From Emydura subglobosa (taxonomy: Eukaryota; Chordata; Testudines; Chelidae), in contig ML680086.1 of assembly GCA_007922225.1 (NCBI GenBank), positions 12,562,540 to 12,626,539 on the forward strand: 64,000 bases of DNA, read 5' to 3'. Under the pieces are notes generated by a model that was not told the origin of the DNA, ran no database searches, and saw only the letters and a list, made by a program, of their open reading frames with translations. This document shows, in pieces, positions 22,661 through 33,915 of this stretch. The position numbers were made by a program, and so were the translations under genes. Numbering within the stretch: position 1 is the stretch's first letter; each line of letters starts with the position of its first letter.

Positions 22661-23418
22661 TCGCGCACACACTCTCTCTGGGCAGAGGAATTCTTATAGG
22701 GATGTACCTTTAGTCTTGTTTAGAAGGGCAATGGGCTTGGTGGAGAGAGCAGCCACTTAACAATCCCTCACAAAGTGCATTCAGATGGCGTTTGCGTACA
22801 CTGATTTTTCAAAAAATAGTTTGGTTGTTTTTCTGGGTCACTTTGAGGCCTGTGGAATTTGGTGTTTTGACAGGAGCAAGAGTGTATAAGAAACCCCAAC
22901 CAAATGTATTATTTTCATGTTCCTTTCCCCCTTGCCTATTTTCCATGCAGCGCTTGCAACTGCTTTCCACTTCCTAGAAATCGGAGCACCGCTACTCCTC
23001 CCCATTCCTTTCATTTTCCCACATCATGAGAACATCGTATGATTTTTTTTTCTCCCTGGATGGGAATGTTGGGGTGAGCTGGGGACTTGTGGTCTTTTGC
23101 ACTAACAACACATCAGCTGCAATTCACTCTTTCCAGGGAATTATCCTAGATTTATTCACCACAAAGCAGCAGACCATAAAGACTCAGTAATTTTAAGGCC
23201 TCAGGAAAAATAAGATGTTCAAAAAATTCAGTTTAGGATAATTGAGAGTTGTTTATTTCTGTGCACTGCTGATTCGGTTGTCATATGCCACAGTTATCTC
23301 TTTCCCAAGGAATGGGATTTTTCCTCTGCTTGGAAACAAAGTCATTGTTTTAACTACATAAATGCTGACTGATATATTTGATAAGTGGAGCAAAACATAC
23401 CTCTAGTGCTATCCCATT
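22661..23418. other. No gene recognised
   Basis: Nothing beyond a short T run near 23042. Confidence 0.45.
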
Positions 23419-23540
23419 AGGGTGACCAGAGAGCAAGTGTGAAAAATCAGGACAAGGGGTGGAAGGTAATAGGCACCTATATAAGTCAAAGCCCTGAATA
23501 TTGGGACTGTCCCCATAAAATCGGGACATTTGGTCACCCT
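23419..23540. mobile_element. DNA element with AGGGTGACCA ends
   Basis: AGGGTGACCAGAGAGC at the left and TTTGGTCACCCT at the right are inverted copies. The inside has AAAATCAGGACA and ATAAAATCGGGACA, plus GGACTGTCCC. It is flanked by TA on both sides if the outer A/T are counted as target. A small internally deleted MITE of about 120 bases. Confidence 0.75.
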
Positions 23541-25111
23541 ATACCCCCTCTACCAGATACTCCAGTACCATGGTGATGAGCACCGAATGAATCTCTAGAC
23601 AGAGAAATGGATAGAGGGACAGAGTCAATAGTATGATGAGAAAAAGAGAGAGAGAAATGTATGCAGTGGCAGCTTTTGGTTAAAATCTTCAGTGTGATCT
23701 TCCTTAGGGAGCATATGTAGACTACAATGCCCCACTGCTCAGCAGAATTTGGCTCACACTCTTTGCGGTTTAGAAAGTGTCTGCAGTTTCATTCTTCAGA
23801 GGTTCATGCACATCTTTTTAGGTGTATGTACCCAGGGAATTCTCTGCCCTTGTTCCAACTTTGACTTAGCATTTAGGGTACTAGGCTGTCCACTGAACAT
23901 GAGTGCTGGCTTTAAAGTTCTGCTGCTGCTTCTCTCCTGCAGAACTTGGAGGTGGACGGTGCCTGCTGTGGTTGGGGGCATGAGAGCAGCTGTCTCCATA
24001 TAGATACTTTCTGAAAGGTGGGCGTGTTGGTACGTAAGCAGTTGGGAACAGTGCACAGAATTGGGCTGAAAGGTAAATTACTTTTACATTAATTTTATTT
24101 TCTCATTTTTCTAAGGAGGGTCACCTTTCTAAGAGTCACCATTCTAGTGGAATGCTAGTGTTGTTACGCATCACAGAGAGTTTGCAGTGCAGGCCAACAG
24201 AAAACGGGTTGTGCACAAATGCAGTTCAAAGAAAAACTGCTACAAGAGAGGGGACCTCTACATTTGTGAGCAGCTATGTCTGTGCGGAACCCGGTATTTT
24301 CAGGAGGATTGAGAAGACTGATCCAGGGTTTAATTGTTTTAACATTTCTGCACACAACATTTAGCAATGATAAATGAGCAAAAGCAAAATCCAACACACT
24401 TTCAAGAGGACATTGTGAATTTTATCTCATTTGATGGAATATTCACTGTTTGGTGGAAATTCACTGGTTTTTGCACAGAAATGACATAATTGGCAGCTCT
24501 TTTTGCCGTGACAATTACGTTTTCTTCACAAGCTGCCTTTTGTTTTCATGAATAGAACACAGTTTCCAGACAGCTGCTTGAACCACTTAGCTTTTCCACA
24601 ATGATCATTTATAAGGGAGGTAGCAGGCTGTTACCACTACTATCTCTTACCTAGTCCATTGCCATAAGGGCCAGAAACTGGGTGATTGGCAAAGTCTATC
24701 TTGTTCATTTGTTGTGAGAGTTAAGGGTTGGTCAATACCCCTCCCCCCACTAGAAATCATTGTTCAAAAAAATGATGGTTACATTTTTTCTGAGCAGATA
24801 CATTCACACTGAATATTTAAGCTGGTTCAATAATGTTGAGAGAACTTTTTTTCTTCATTAATCAATGCACCTCAGGATCCATTCAGGTTCAGAAAGGAGA
24901 GGGACAAAAAGGCTCAAGAAAAGTTTTCATGGCACTGCCAGTCTGTTTAGCAGGAATACAGTGGAAGATGTCACCAGAAATCCTGTGCCCATGAAACCTG
25001 CAGGCCAATTTGGCTGATCCAGGCTGTCCAGGTAGTTTGAATCAGGTTCAAATAAGCATCCAGATCTTCATGTTGCAACTTAAATGGTAAACTCCTTGTG
25101 GTATTGACCAT
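23541..25111. other. No gene recognised
   Basis: Short GA-rich patch at 23640-23660. Opposed frames at 23749-24056 and 24152-24397 overlap without motifs. Confidence 0.4.
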
Positions 25112-25199
25112 GATCCATATCCTCAGCTGTGGAAATTGGCATAACTCCATCGACTTTAACCGAGCTATGCTGATTTACACCAGCTAAGAATCTGGCCCC
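25112..25199. repeat. Palindromic repeat, TAACTCCATCGAC core
   Basis: GATCCATATCCTCAGCTG at the left and CAGCTAAGAATCTGGCCC at the right are inverted copies around ATAACTCCAT. Group of 49710. Confidence 0.5.
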
Positions 25200-25239
25200 T
25201 GGTCTTTATTTCTGTGAAAACCCTCATGCCCCTTCACAT

Positions 25240-25936
25240 AACACAAGAACCAGGGGTCACCCAATGAAATTAATAGACAGCAGGTTTAAAACAAATATAT
25301 GGAAATACTTGTTCACACAATGCACAGATGACCTGTGGAACTCGTTGCCAGGGGATGTTGTGAAAGTGAAAAGTATAACTGGATTCAAAAGAGAATTACA
25401 TAAGTTCATGGAAAATATGTCCATCAATGGCTTGGTCTACACTTACCGGCAAAATTGGTGGCAGTCGATGGGAGATACGCAAGCATATCTTCTGTCGACT
25501 TTCTAAAGTCTCTTCTGTGTGCCGTCTCCACTATACTGCGCCAACGGGAAATGTGTTCCTGTCGACGCAGCATTACTCTTTTTCTGGAAGTAGATTTATT
25601 AAGTCAATTTCCGGATCGATTGAGCAAGTCTTCCCTTCCAGTCAATCGATCACAAGAAATTGATCTGACAGTGGCGAATTTGTCCCTGTCAGTGAAGACA
25701 TACCCAATGACTATTAGCCAAGATGGTCAGGAATGCAATCCCATGCTCTGGAGGTCCCTAAACATCTGACTGTTGGAAACTGGGACTAGATGACAGGGAA
25801 TGGATCACTAAACAATTGCCCTGTTCTGTTTATTTCTTCTGAAGCATCTGGCACCTGACACTTGGAAGACAGGATACTGGGCTAGATGGACCATTGATCT
25901 GACCCAGGATGGCCATTCTCATGTTGTTATGTTCTC
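25240..25936 (+). mobile_element. CR1-related LINE 3' end, split by a DNA element
   Basis: Encodes a C-terminal RT-region peptide (pieces MKLIDSRFKTNIWKY, DDLWNSLPGDVV, ITGFKRELHKFM), then a 3' UTR with CTATTAGCCAAGATGG, GGGAATGGATCAC, CACTTGGAAGACAGGATACTG, GGGCTAGATGGACC and GGCCATTCTCATGTTGTTATG. Residues 25429-25705 are foreign. The RT frame ends at the insertion. Confidence 0.8.
25429..25705. mobile_element. TCTACACT-type DNA element nested in CR1
   Basis: Ends GGCTTGGTCTACACT and AGTGAAGACATACCC match as inverted copies at 11 of 15 positions. The host sequence TCAATGG-CTATTAGCC is broken exactly here, and AAT flanks both sides (25426-25428, 25706-25708), compatible with a 3-bp target duplication as in PIF/Harbinger. 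The inside has several GTCGAC/GATCGATTG steps. No transposase. Confidence 0.75.
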
Positions 25937-25957
25937 TTTTAGATATTTAAAAATAAT

Positions 25958-26113
25958 GGTCCTGATGCTCATTTGTACTCAGGCTCACTTATACTGCTCT
26001 GACAGTGTAAAAGGAGCTTAAAGTGGGCATAGAATATATTTACACTCATTTTAAGGCCCATTTGCATTTCCAGAGCAGTATAAAGGGGCATTAGAATAAA
26101 TAAGAAGCAGGCC
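25958..26113. repeat. Palindromic repeat with TTACACT/AGTGTAA units
   Basis: GGTCCTGATGCTCATTTGTAC and AATAAATAAGAAGCAGGCC form outer arms. The inside alternates CTGCTCTGACAGTGTAAAAGG, TTTACACTCATTTTAAGG and CAGAGCAGTATAAAGGGG. A long imperfect hairpin of about 156 bases. Confidence 0.55.
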
Positions 26114-27076
26114 TAGTAAGTAATAATTCTAATATGTGAACCAAACTTCCAATTCTTCTGAGGTTCTCCTGCAACTAATTTCTATCAGATTTCAGTGGAG
26201 GTGGGATCCAGAGGACATCAGGCTAGATGCAAAGCTCCAAGAGACAGCATTGATTTTACCCACAATTTACATTGCATCTAATATACACAGCATCTTGGAT
26301 TTTTAAAAAAACCCAACACTCAACAACTGAAGCGAGGAAAACGTCAAGCAATTTCCTTAGCCCGAACCTGCATGAATTAGTAGTAAACTGTTGATCTCTA
26401 AGCTTGCAGTTTCTGAACCATAAAAGCTGTTTATTTCCCCCTATAAAAGAACATTTGAACTTATATAGCTATTTAAATCTAAATGCTATCAGGGAAGAGG
26501 GGGAGGGGAAAAGAAGAAGCTGGAGTGAATAATCCAAGCTTGTAATACAATCTTACTCTGCTGCATAGCTTGCATAGAAATCCCATTCAATGGGGATTTT
26601 CTCTGCTCACTGCAGCCCCACCATTCAGGAAATGTACAGTATATATTTCCAACATTATTCGTAATTGCAGTAAAGCTTACAACACACGCCATTCCTTGTG
26701 TGTTCCTAGTGATCTGCAATAACTGAATACTCTTAAGTATTCATTTAAAGAAAGAAAGACCCCAAGACGAGTTGGCAGGCACTAACATCTGCAGTGCCTT
26801 CAAAAAAGTTGCCTTTATTAACGTGCTGTGGATACGGGAATGGCAAGAGCTGTGAAACATGGATTGAAAAGTTGCTTGATATGTCTTTTCTGTATCCTAG
26901 TGATAAGAACTTCAGGGTCCTCTTACAGGGCAAAATGCTCTGGGCTAAATCGTGCCATCTAAGCACCACTTTGTGTGGGCAGTGCAAAGCAGCAATGCCC
27001 CAGTGGAGGGATTGTGGTTTACAGAGAGGCGTACCCTCTTCCTGAGATCCTGGCTGTAGGCTGATACATAGGCTGG
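26114..27076. other. No gene recognised
   Basis: Frames at 26745-27125 (minus) and 26794-27045 (plus) overlap. I see no splice-bounded exon or domain. Confidence 0.4.
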
Positions 27077-28127
27077 TGTGACACTTCCCCGGGATACCCT
27101 GAGTTGTGAGGCATCTCGCCACCACCTGTTTTTTGAAGGAGGAAGCCTTGTCTGTACCTGCCAGAAGTCAGCTCCCTGACTCCACTGGCCATGGGCAACA
27201 CAAACACTACTGTCTAGGCCTACACAGGTCCTGCTCTCTCTGTCTACAGGTTAGCAATAGGCACGCTCCACCCCCAAACCCTCTGAGTGTCTCCCTAGAG
27301 TGTCCAGTCCCTGGACCATGGGGCACTCCCAGTGTTCACCAATCAGCTGCTTCCAAAGAAACGGTACACCCCAGCTTGCCAGTTACACCCCAGATCCCAG
27401 CTCTGTTTAATACACAGTACTTAGGTATGTTTGTAGTGAACACAAGAATAAGCTTATTTAACAAAGTGCAGAGATTCAAGCGATAGCAAGTAGAATTATT
27501 GGAAACAAGTGTTTGCATAAAAAATAACAGAGCCTAGATACTCTTACAGAGTGATGTCTGTGCAGCATTTTACAGTCAGGCTTGGCTATGACCTTCCATT
27601 CAGGAGACATGTCATGCTGTCAGCTTGCCTTCTTGGTGAAAGACCCAGCTGTCTCTTGGTCCCCCTACATATCTCCCAAACAATCCATTTTCCTCATTGA
27701 TAAAAAGGATGCCCCACCCCTTGCTGGTTGTTTTTTCCCCTGCATGCTCCTTTCCTGCAGATTTCACAATCTCTGAACCAGTATCTGGCCCAGTATGTGA
27801 ATAGGCCTCCATTTTGAAGCAGATAATACTCATATGACCGGGAAGAGAGCTAAGCCTCTGTTACCTCCTGCCTGAAAAGAACTGTCTGAGACTTGTCACC
27901 GTCTGGTGACCTGCCCTTGAGAACAGAGCTTTCAGCAGAGATACATAATGTCTGACATATTATTCTGACATACATTTCCCAATGATTATGACGACCAGAG
28001 GGTACTGGCTCTCAGTAGTGACCACACATGCCATCCTTTGGTGAACTAATACGCATTTACCTGACCCCGAGGATTCCTGTAAAAGCCTGTTCACCCCCTC
28101 TGCCAGTTGGCATCAGCTGGGCCACAG
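27077..28127 (-). mobile_element. LTR-like repeat block (probable solo LTR), minus strand
   Basis: Begins TGTGACACTTCCCCGGG and ends CTGGGCCACA, so read in reverse it is TGTGG...GTGTCACA, with the TG/CA ends of an LTR. In the reverse orientation the T/A-rich centre near 27395-27500 holds AATAA-type signals expected of an R region. I recall blocks like this in turtle genomes. No gag, pol or env sequence is seen in this window and no clear flanking duplication. Retroviral versus other LTR origin is open. Confidence 0.5.
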
Positions 28128-28324
28128 ATCGAGAGGGCCATAGCCCTGCCCCCATTGTGGCAATTGGCATCCCCAGGGGAGCCCAGTGATGCCCATATTC
28201 CTCCAAGTTTAGGGACTATAAATGTCCCTAACCCTAACACGGGGCACAGAAAGAACAAACTGTCTCTTTGCAACATCCCATCTTGGACAAGGGCTGTACA
28301 AACCCCCAAGGACTTGTGCAACTA
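28128..28324. other. No gene recognised
   Basis: Opposed frames of about 72-76 codons overlap completely here; no exon features. Confidence 0.4.
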
Positions 28325-28451
28325 GTCTGCGCTGAAGCACATGCAGCTGCAGCTTCACTGCTGTGGTATCCGAATTAGCTAGATTAAAGGTAGCTCAGGT
28401 ATGTCTACACAAGCTCCAGTCACACCCCACGATTGCAGTGTAGACATACCT
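28325..28451. mobile_element. Right end of a GGTATGTCTACAC element
   Basis: Contains TTAGCTAGATTAAAGGTAGC and then a tight 14-base inverted pair, AGGTATGTCTACAC (28397-28410) and GTGTAGACATACCT (28438-28451). The pair matches the termini of 13744 and 21501; the left part of the element is missing. Confidence 0.65.
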
Positions 28452-28763
28452 TGAGGCTGTTTTCTTGCCAGGAACAATTCCTGGGATCTCACTGGCAAAT
28501 CTGGAAAATATTATTCTTTGAACGAATTTTCTAGTGTGTTTGCCATGGGACTAAGGCAGGCCAATGTGTCTGTGCTTGAAATCCAAACCATGTTCAACAT
28601 GGTAGAGCAACAGTCATGTTAATGTCTTTGACTCTCTGGGCCCGCTTATTCCACTGAATTTAACACAACATAGCATAATGAGATGTTTCAAGAGCTATAG
28701 GCCTTTTCCTCGGAAGTAAATGACTGCAGAAGGAGTCTGAGAGTGGTAAATTACTTAACTACA

Positions 28764-28838
28764 TGGGATGAAATCCTGGCCTCACTAAAGTCAATGGAAA
28801 TTTTGCTGTTGACTTCAGGGGAGCCAGGATTTCACCCC
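28764..28838. repeat. Palindromic GGGTGAAATCCTGGC repeat
   Basis: GGGATGAAATCCTGGC and GCCAGGATTTCACCCC are inverted copies with one mismatch. The centre has AAAGTCAATGG...TTTTGCTGTTGACTTCAGGGG. One of the best-preserved short palindromes here. Confidence 0.75.
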
Positions 28839-28957
28839 TTTTGTTTGCATTTCTATGTCTACTGTATTCTGTGATCAACTTGGTTGTTCATAGGGGCATC
28901 ATACGATGTTTCAGGGCACAGTATTAGCCCGGGGGTGCCTGTCTCCTTTCTGGGACC

Positions 28958-29085
28958 CCTTACAGATGGAGAATTGAAAAGCTAAGAGGCCTGCCCAACA
29001 TCACACAGTGTAGTGGAGTAGTTAACTGAACCTGAGTCTCCTACATTCCAGGACAGTGCCCCAGCCGCTTGGCCATCCTTCCTCC
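28958..29085 (-). mobile_element. MIR-like SINE, minus strand
   Basis: TTACAGATGGAGAATTGAAAAGC, GGCCTGCCCAACATCACACAG, and CAGTGCCCCAGCCGCTTGGCCATCC keep the order of an antisense MIR. Confidence 0.65.
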
Positions 29086-30054
29086 CTTGCTTGTATTTGT
29101 TGGAAGTTAATTTTCCTGGCATCTGTGTGCCTTTTGTTTGATGTTTTTTTTTTTAGTGGCACTCCCTCTTCTGAGTCAATACTGAACCCAGTGTCTTATG
29201 ATCTTAGGGGCCATGATGATCCATGATACTGCAGGGTATCATTTTTGAATGCAATGTAAAAGAGATCCTGGCCACTTATGCTCATTAAAGGTCCCATGGC
29301 ACTTTTTATATGTGATGGGGTGATAAATCTGTGGACTCAGTTTCCTTCCCTTTAACATCAGTTTTGGTCAGTGGAGATGTATCAGGGTAACAGAGTGAAG
29401 AATCAGGCAGAGATCTAAGTCACGGAGATATATCAGTGTATTCCAAATTCTGGTTTGGGAATTTAGAGTCTCCTTCTATACATGGTTCAGAGGTTCATAC
29501 AAACTTCCAGAAAGTTCCAAAGTGTATTTTTAATGTATAGAGAGTCATGACCTTAAAGAGCATTGTCTTGAGATTGCCCAATGGAAAACACTAATACTGT
29601 GTCTCTCACCGGAAAGCTGAGAATCTCCAGTGGTGTAAATCTACCATCCCTAACACTTTAGGTTCATGAGATCTGAGTTCTAAAATCTGTTCCTGGTCCA
29701 AGACTGAATATTACTCTTCTCAACCCTTAGGACTGTGCAATATTTAATAAAGAAAATTCCACAATGGGATGAAATATTTCTCTGAAAATATGGCAGCTGC
29801 TTGAAGCCGCTCAAGCAATTGAGATGTTAAAACAAATCAGGTTGGGGAGAAGGGTTAGTGGGCAGAGCTCAGGTGAGATGGTCAAAGGCACATGAAATAA
29901 ATGAATGAATCATATTGCTCAACTGTGCAAATTATATAGAAAAAAAAAACATAAAGCATTTTGAAAGCCTTCAGAATGGGTAGGAGTAGAGAGACCTGTT
30001 ATAACATAGCTGCAGGTTGTTCTGACCTCTTTTCTGCCCCTGTACGTAGTCCTG
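29086..30054. other. No gene recognised
   Basis: No exon or confident repeat. Confidence 0.4.
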
Positions 30055-30185
30055 CAACAGCTGATATGCGTGCCTGCTCCTTCGCAGCTCCTGCTATCTG
30101 GAACAACTTTTCACTGCCTCTCTTCCTCCTTGGACCCCCATTTAATTTCAAATCTCTTTAGGAAGGACCTTTTCCCCATGTCCTT
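30055..30185 (+). pseudogene. L2-type LINE reverse-transcriptase C-terminal remnant
   Basis: Plus-strand translation reads ADMRACSFAAPAIWNN, LPLFLL, NFKSL, stop, then a piece compatible with RKDLF-type sequence. This order (S-F-A-A-P-x-x-W-N, L-P, F-K-x-x-L-K) is the usual C-terminal end of L2/CR1-clade RT proteins. It is short, has a stop and is not a host exon. Family-level assignment is by motif only. Confidence 0.5.
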
Positions 30186-30479
30186 TGCTCTTTAACATTC
30201 TTCCTCTGCTGTTATTTAACTCGGAAGTGCTTACCTTTATAACTTCAAGGTAAAGCCGTTCTTTTGGTAAGAAGTTTGCGCTGTCAAGTTGTGGAGGGCT
30301 GTTGGTGGTTAACCCTTCTGATTTTTTTGGTGTTTTTAATCACAGCTCAGAGGTCATGGGCCATTTTATTATCATTCTTTTTATTTCCTTCAGAAAAGAA
30401 TAAAGATAATTAATAATAATAGTCTGGTAAATTGCAAAGAAATAGGAAATGATCTATCAGGAGCTCTCGGTGTTGAAGT

Positions 30480-30855
30480 GGGAAGCTGCCGCTTCTCTGC
30501 ACTAGTCATTTGCTAAGACAGAGGTTTCTCCTGAGCCCTCATTAGTTCAGTGCTTTTTGTGGTCTGGCAGTGCCCGGGCCGCTGAGCTCAAGGCTAATGA
30601 CAGGGGGGGATGATAAAGTGTCTGCTGAAGCTGTACATGGCTGTGGGTCACTGCCTCGAAATGTGAGAACAAAATGGGTCCCAGCACTAATGACTTTCAG
30701 GTGTACACGCCAGGGCCTGTCAAGGCAGTCAAGGAATTAGTGCTTGGCGCAAGGCACAGGCCTCTTGGCTGCCAAGTTAAACATAAACGGGGCCTCATGT
30801 AAATAAACAAGGGGAAAGTGAGTTTTTACCTCACACTAGATTGCATATCAAGCCT
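30480..30855. promoter_or_regulatory. Low-repeat stretch, candidate conserved non-coding element
   Basis: No repeat signatures. Contains GGCTAATGACAGG (TGACAG at 30598-30603, a TALE/MEIS-like core), TAATGACTTTCAGGTG and AACAAAATGGG-type strings. The call rests on absence of repeats and motif content only; conservation cannot be seen from one sequence. Confidence 0.25.
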
Positions 30856-30857
30856 GT

Positions 30858-30926
30858 ACACACACTCACACACCCAAACAGACAGACACACACAGGGCAC
30901 GTGCACACACACACACACACACACAC
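30858..30926. repeat. (CA)n microsatellite
   Basis: Interrupted CACACA tracts including about 12 uninterrupted units near 30904-30926. It produces spurious Cys-Val frames on the reverse strand. Confidence 0.9.
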
Positions 30927-32004
30927 TCTCCCAGGGCATTAAGAAGATTAAAAAACAGGGTACGAGAGGAATCACCAACTTGGTTTTTCTTTTAAAAACA
31001 AGTGGAAGGAGCCTCTGCCTCATTAGGGGCTGTTAAATTGCCCTCTTCATGACAGTAGCTCTGTTCTTTGTTTCCTTTCTCATGCTGATTGGTGAGTGCT
31101 GCCTTTCATGAGATCACTTTCAGTTTTTACATTGGGGCTTTCAGGAGTAAAACTTGGGGAATCTTTTTCTTTCTTCTTTTTCAAGTTGACTTTATCATAC
31201 TCCCAAACCCACCAAAGTCAGTTAGACATCAAGATTAAATTACCAACTTGGACTGAATTACATTTTCCAAGCCAATATATTATGCTGCCTTAATGCTCCC
31301 CTCCCCACCCCCACCTGTTCTCAGCCTACACCCAATAAAGCTTATTAATATCACCAGTTACCAAAGGATTTATGAGCAGGGTCCAAACTGATGCCATTTC
31401 ACATTTTAGGAGAGCAGTGAAAATAATCCTGAAGAGTTCGCCCAGCTATAAAAACGTACTTATGCTGTCATATTCGCAGTTTCAAACATGCACCACTTGA
31501 TAGTCTCAAAAGTGCTGTTTAATTGGGTTTTATGGGTTCTAATTAATTATACTATGTAACAAAAGAGACTTGTCCCATTACAGCCCTGGCTGGTTTACCA
31601 TGAATAACAATGTAGCTTAGAGATTAGCTTTTCCCTGCTTCCAGGAACAGTTGCAGAAAGGTTTAACCCGCTTACCCGCTTGCCCGCCCACCCATTCCCT
31701 TGCCCTCTTGCTTTCCCCCTGGAAAATAAAACCCACCTGTGTACTTTGCAAAGGGAATAAAAATGTTCACAAGAATCATAACTGAGAGAGAGAGTGACAG
31801 GTGTTCATGAAACAGGTTTAAATGCTCCTCCAAATGGCTCCAAGTGACGCAAGGTGAATCAGGTTGGATGAACTATGAATGTTCTCCCCCCATCAAACCT
31901 TCACCTGAAACTCAAATCCAAGCTATGGTCCTGATACTGCTTAGTTTACACACCACTATGAGTTAATCTGGTTGATTACAGTGAGACTGCTCCCAGTGAA
32001 TGAA
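30927..32004. other. Low-repeat stretch, no gene recognised
   Basis: Few repeat signatures. Contains a short GA run near 31785-31795 and AT-rich homeobox-type strings such as CTAATTAATTATAC near 31538-31551. Confidence 0.4.
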
Positions 32005-32255
32005 GCGTGGCCTGCTGGATAGAACACTGGGATGGGATTCAGGAGGATCTTGCTTTTATTGCTGGCTTGGCCACTGACCTGCTGGGGGACCTTGGTCAAG
32101 CCCCTTCACCTCTCTGTGTCTTAGTTGAGGCTCTATGCCTCAGTTTCCCCATTTATAAAATGGAGATAATGATACCTGCCTCCTTTGTAAAGTGCTTTGA
32201 GATCCAATGATGAAAAGCACTACATAAGAGGTAGGCACTATCATTAAGTCTTTGC
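32005..32255 (+). mobile_element. MIR-like SINE, plus strand, near full length
   Basis: Head (GGCCTGCTGGATAGAACACTGGG), CORE (GGCTTGGCCACTGACCTGC, GACCTTGGTCAAGCC), GCCTCAGTTTCCCCATTTATAAAATGG, and a tail with GTAAAGTGCTTTGAGATC and AAAAGCACTACATAAGAGG. About 250 bases, the best MIR copy in the window. Confidence 0.85.
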
Positions 32256-33855
32256 AGGATTAGGCATGTATTGAGATTTGAAAAAGTGTAGATGATTTCT
32301 GCATGTACTTTTTCAACTCTTCTAGGTTCAGGATGGAAATAGAAACGCCAGCATACCCATCTGTCTTTATGGTATTTCTGATCTGACGAGAAGCTAGACG
32401 CACTGGTGGAAACCTCACAGATTATGCCTACTCTTATGAGATGACCTGTCTGATTTTGCAGAACCACAAAGCTTGGATTGTTCAGGCAACATTTGAAGCT
32501 ATGTTCTGACCCGTGGATTCTTATCAGAATCTCAGAGTGGAAAATGAACAGCCAAGTAGATACAATTTTTTATGATGAGGATTGCGCATGTATATAGTAC
32601 CCATCACCATAGTATCTGGGCACCTGACCAGGCGTAAATTGAAACATGAGAAAGAGAAAACACCATGCTTTCCTATGGCTGCAACTTTATCAGAGAATTG
32701 AGAAGTCAGGATTTTAATTAGCTGGGAAGGACTAGGCAAGAAGCCTTTTGAATTTGAGTGAGTGTGTGTGTGTGGGGGGGGGATGTAGTGAGAGGGGTAT
32801 GCACATGCATATATGTGCACATTTCCTTTCCTTTTTATTTATTTCAGACACATGCTATTGGGCTTCAAACTGTGTGTCATTTCCCAAAAACTTTCCTCTT
32901 CCAGGAAGGGGGAAATAAAACAAAAACAAACAAAGAAGGCAAAAATAACCCACATCAAACAAAAACTTTTTGTTAGGGCACATACTTACAGAACTATACA
33001 GTGAAGCACTATAGGTGAAAACCAAATGAAGAGTCTCAGCTCCCTAGTGTTGTTTTCAGTGCCAAAGGTCACGGTTATTAAAGGGACTATGCACATCTGA
33101 CTGAGCAGTGGATCAGAATGCATTAGTCCCCCTTCACTGATTACCTTTTCACAGAACAAATCATCTGCATGTCAGTTGCATAGTAAAACTGACCATTGTA
33201 GGTACTAGGGCGCCATGTCTTCTGAAGCAGTAATAGATCTGCTGAGAAAAGTAACTGAGAGTTGTACACATTGAAAACTAATAAGATTACTATTCAGGAT
33301 TATGGTTTTTTATAAAGCAGTATTTTAATATAGTCAATTAATTACAAGAAATTTGTTTCCATATGTCTAGTTAGTTACTTTAACAATCATACAAAGCTTT
33401 TATAGAATGGGTTACCAGCCCAAAAGTGCAAATAGGCCTATATATTGAGGACCCCAAATATCTCTATCTAGTGTTTGAGTAAACTCAAATAAACCTAAAT
33501 ATTTTGGTACTTGTATAGTATTTATGATTGCTTTTCCGTTACGTTTTACTGCCTCAGAAAGCCATTTATGGAGAGGAAGCAATGTGAAATTGGGCCTTCT
33601 CATGCAATTTCCATTTATCCAGGGATTTAAATAGCATGAAAAGAGCAGATCTCACATTATTCTATCTCCATAAATTACTCAGTGAGTTATTAAAACAGTC
33701 TATGAAAAACATACTCATAAATACCTGAAGCACAAATACAGAGACTGTATCCTGCCCACACTCCTATTGCCAGCAGCTCCACATTGCTGGTTTACAGAGT
33801 TCAGCCAGGCTAGATCTCAATGTATCTGGTAGCATACAGATAGTAAAGCAATTCT
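32256..33855. other. No gene; G/T run
   Basis: GTGTGTGTGG followed by 9 G at about 32760-32783. No exon or confident repeat otherwise. Confidence 0.4.
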
Positions 33856-33915
33856 ATACCATTGAAGTCAATGCTAAAATTTTCATTGATTTGCACCATG
33901 CAGGAGCGGGCCTTT
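33856..33915. repeat. TTGAAGTCAATG core repeat fragment
   Basis: CCATTGAAGTCAATGC, TTTTCATTGATTTGCACC, GGAGCGGGCC: part of the palindrome group at 436 and 60170. Confidence 0.4.

Noticed and set aside
25264..25506. 80-codon plus frame as a host exon
   Set aside because: The first about 55 codons are the CR1 RT end; the rest reads into the nested DNA element.
27106..27518. 126-codon plus frame and opposed minus frame
   Set aside because: They lie in the LTR-like block, and neither resembles gag, pol, env or a host domain.
30818..31036. Frames rich in Thr-His or Val-Cys
   Set aside because: Products of the CA microsatellite read in different frames.
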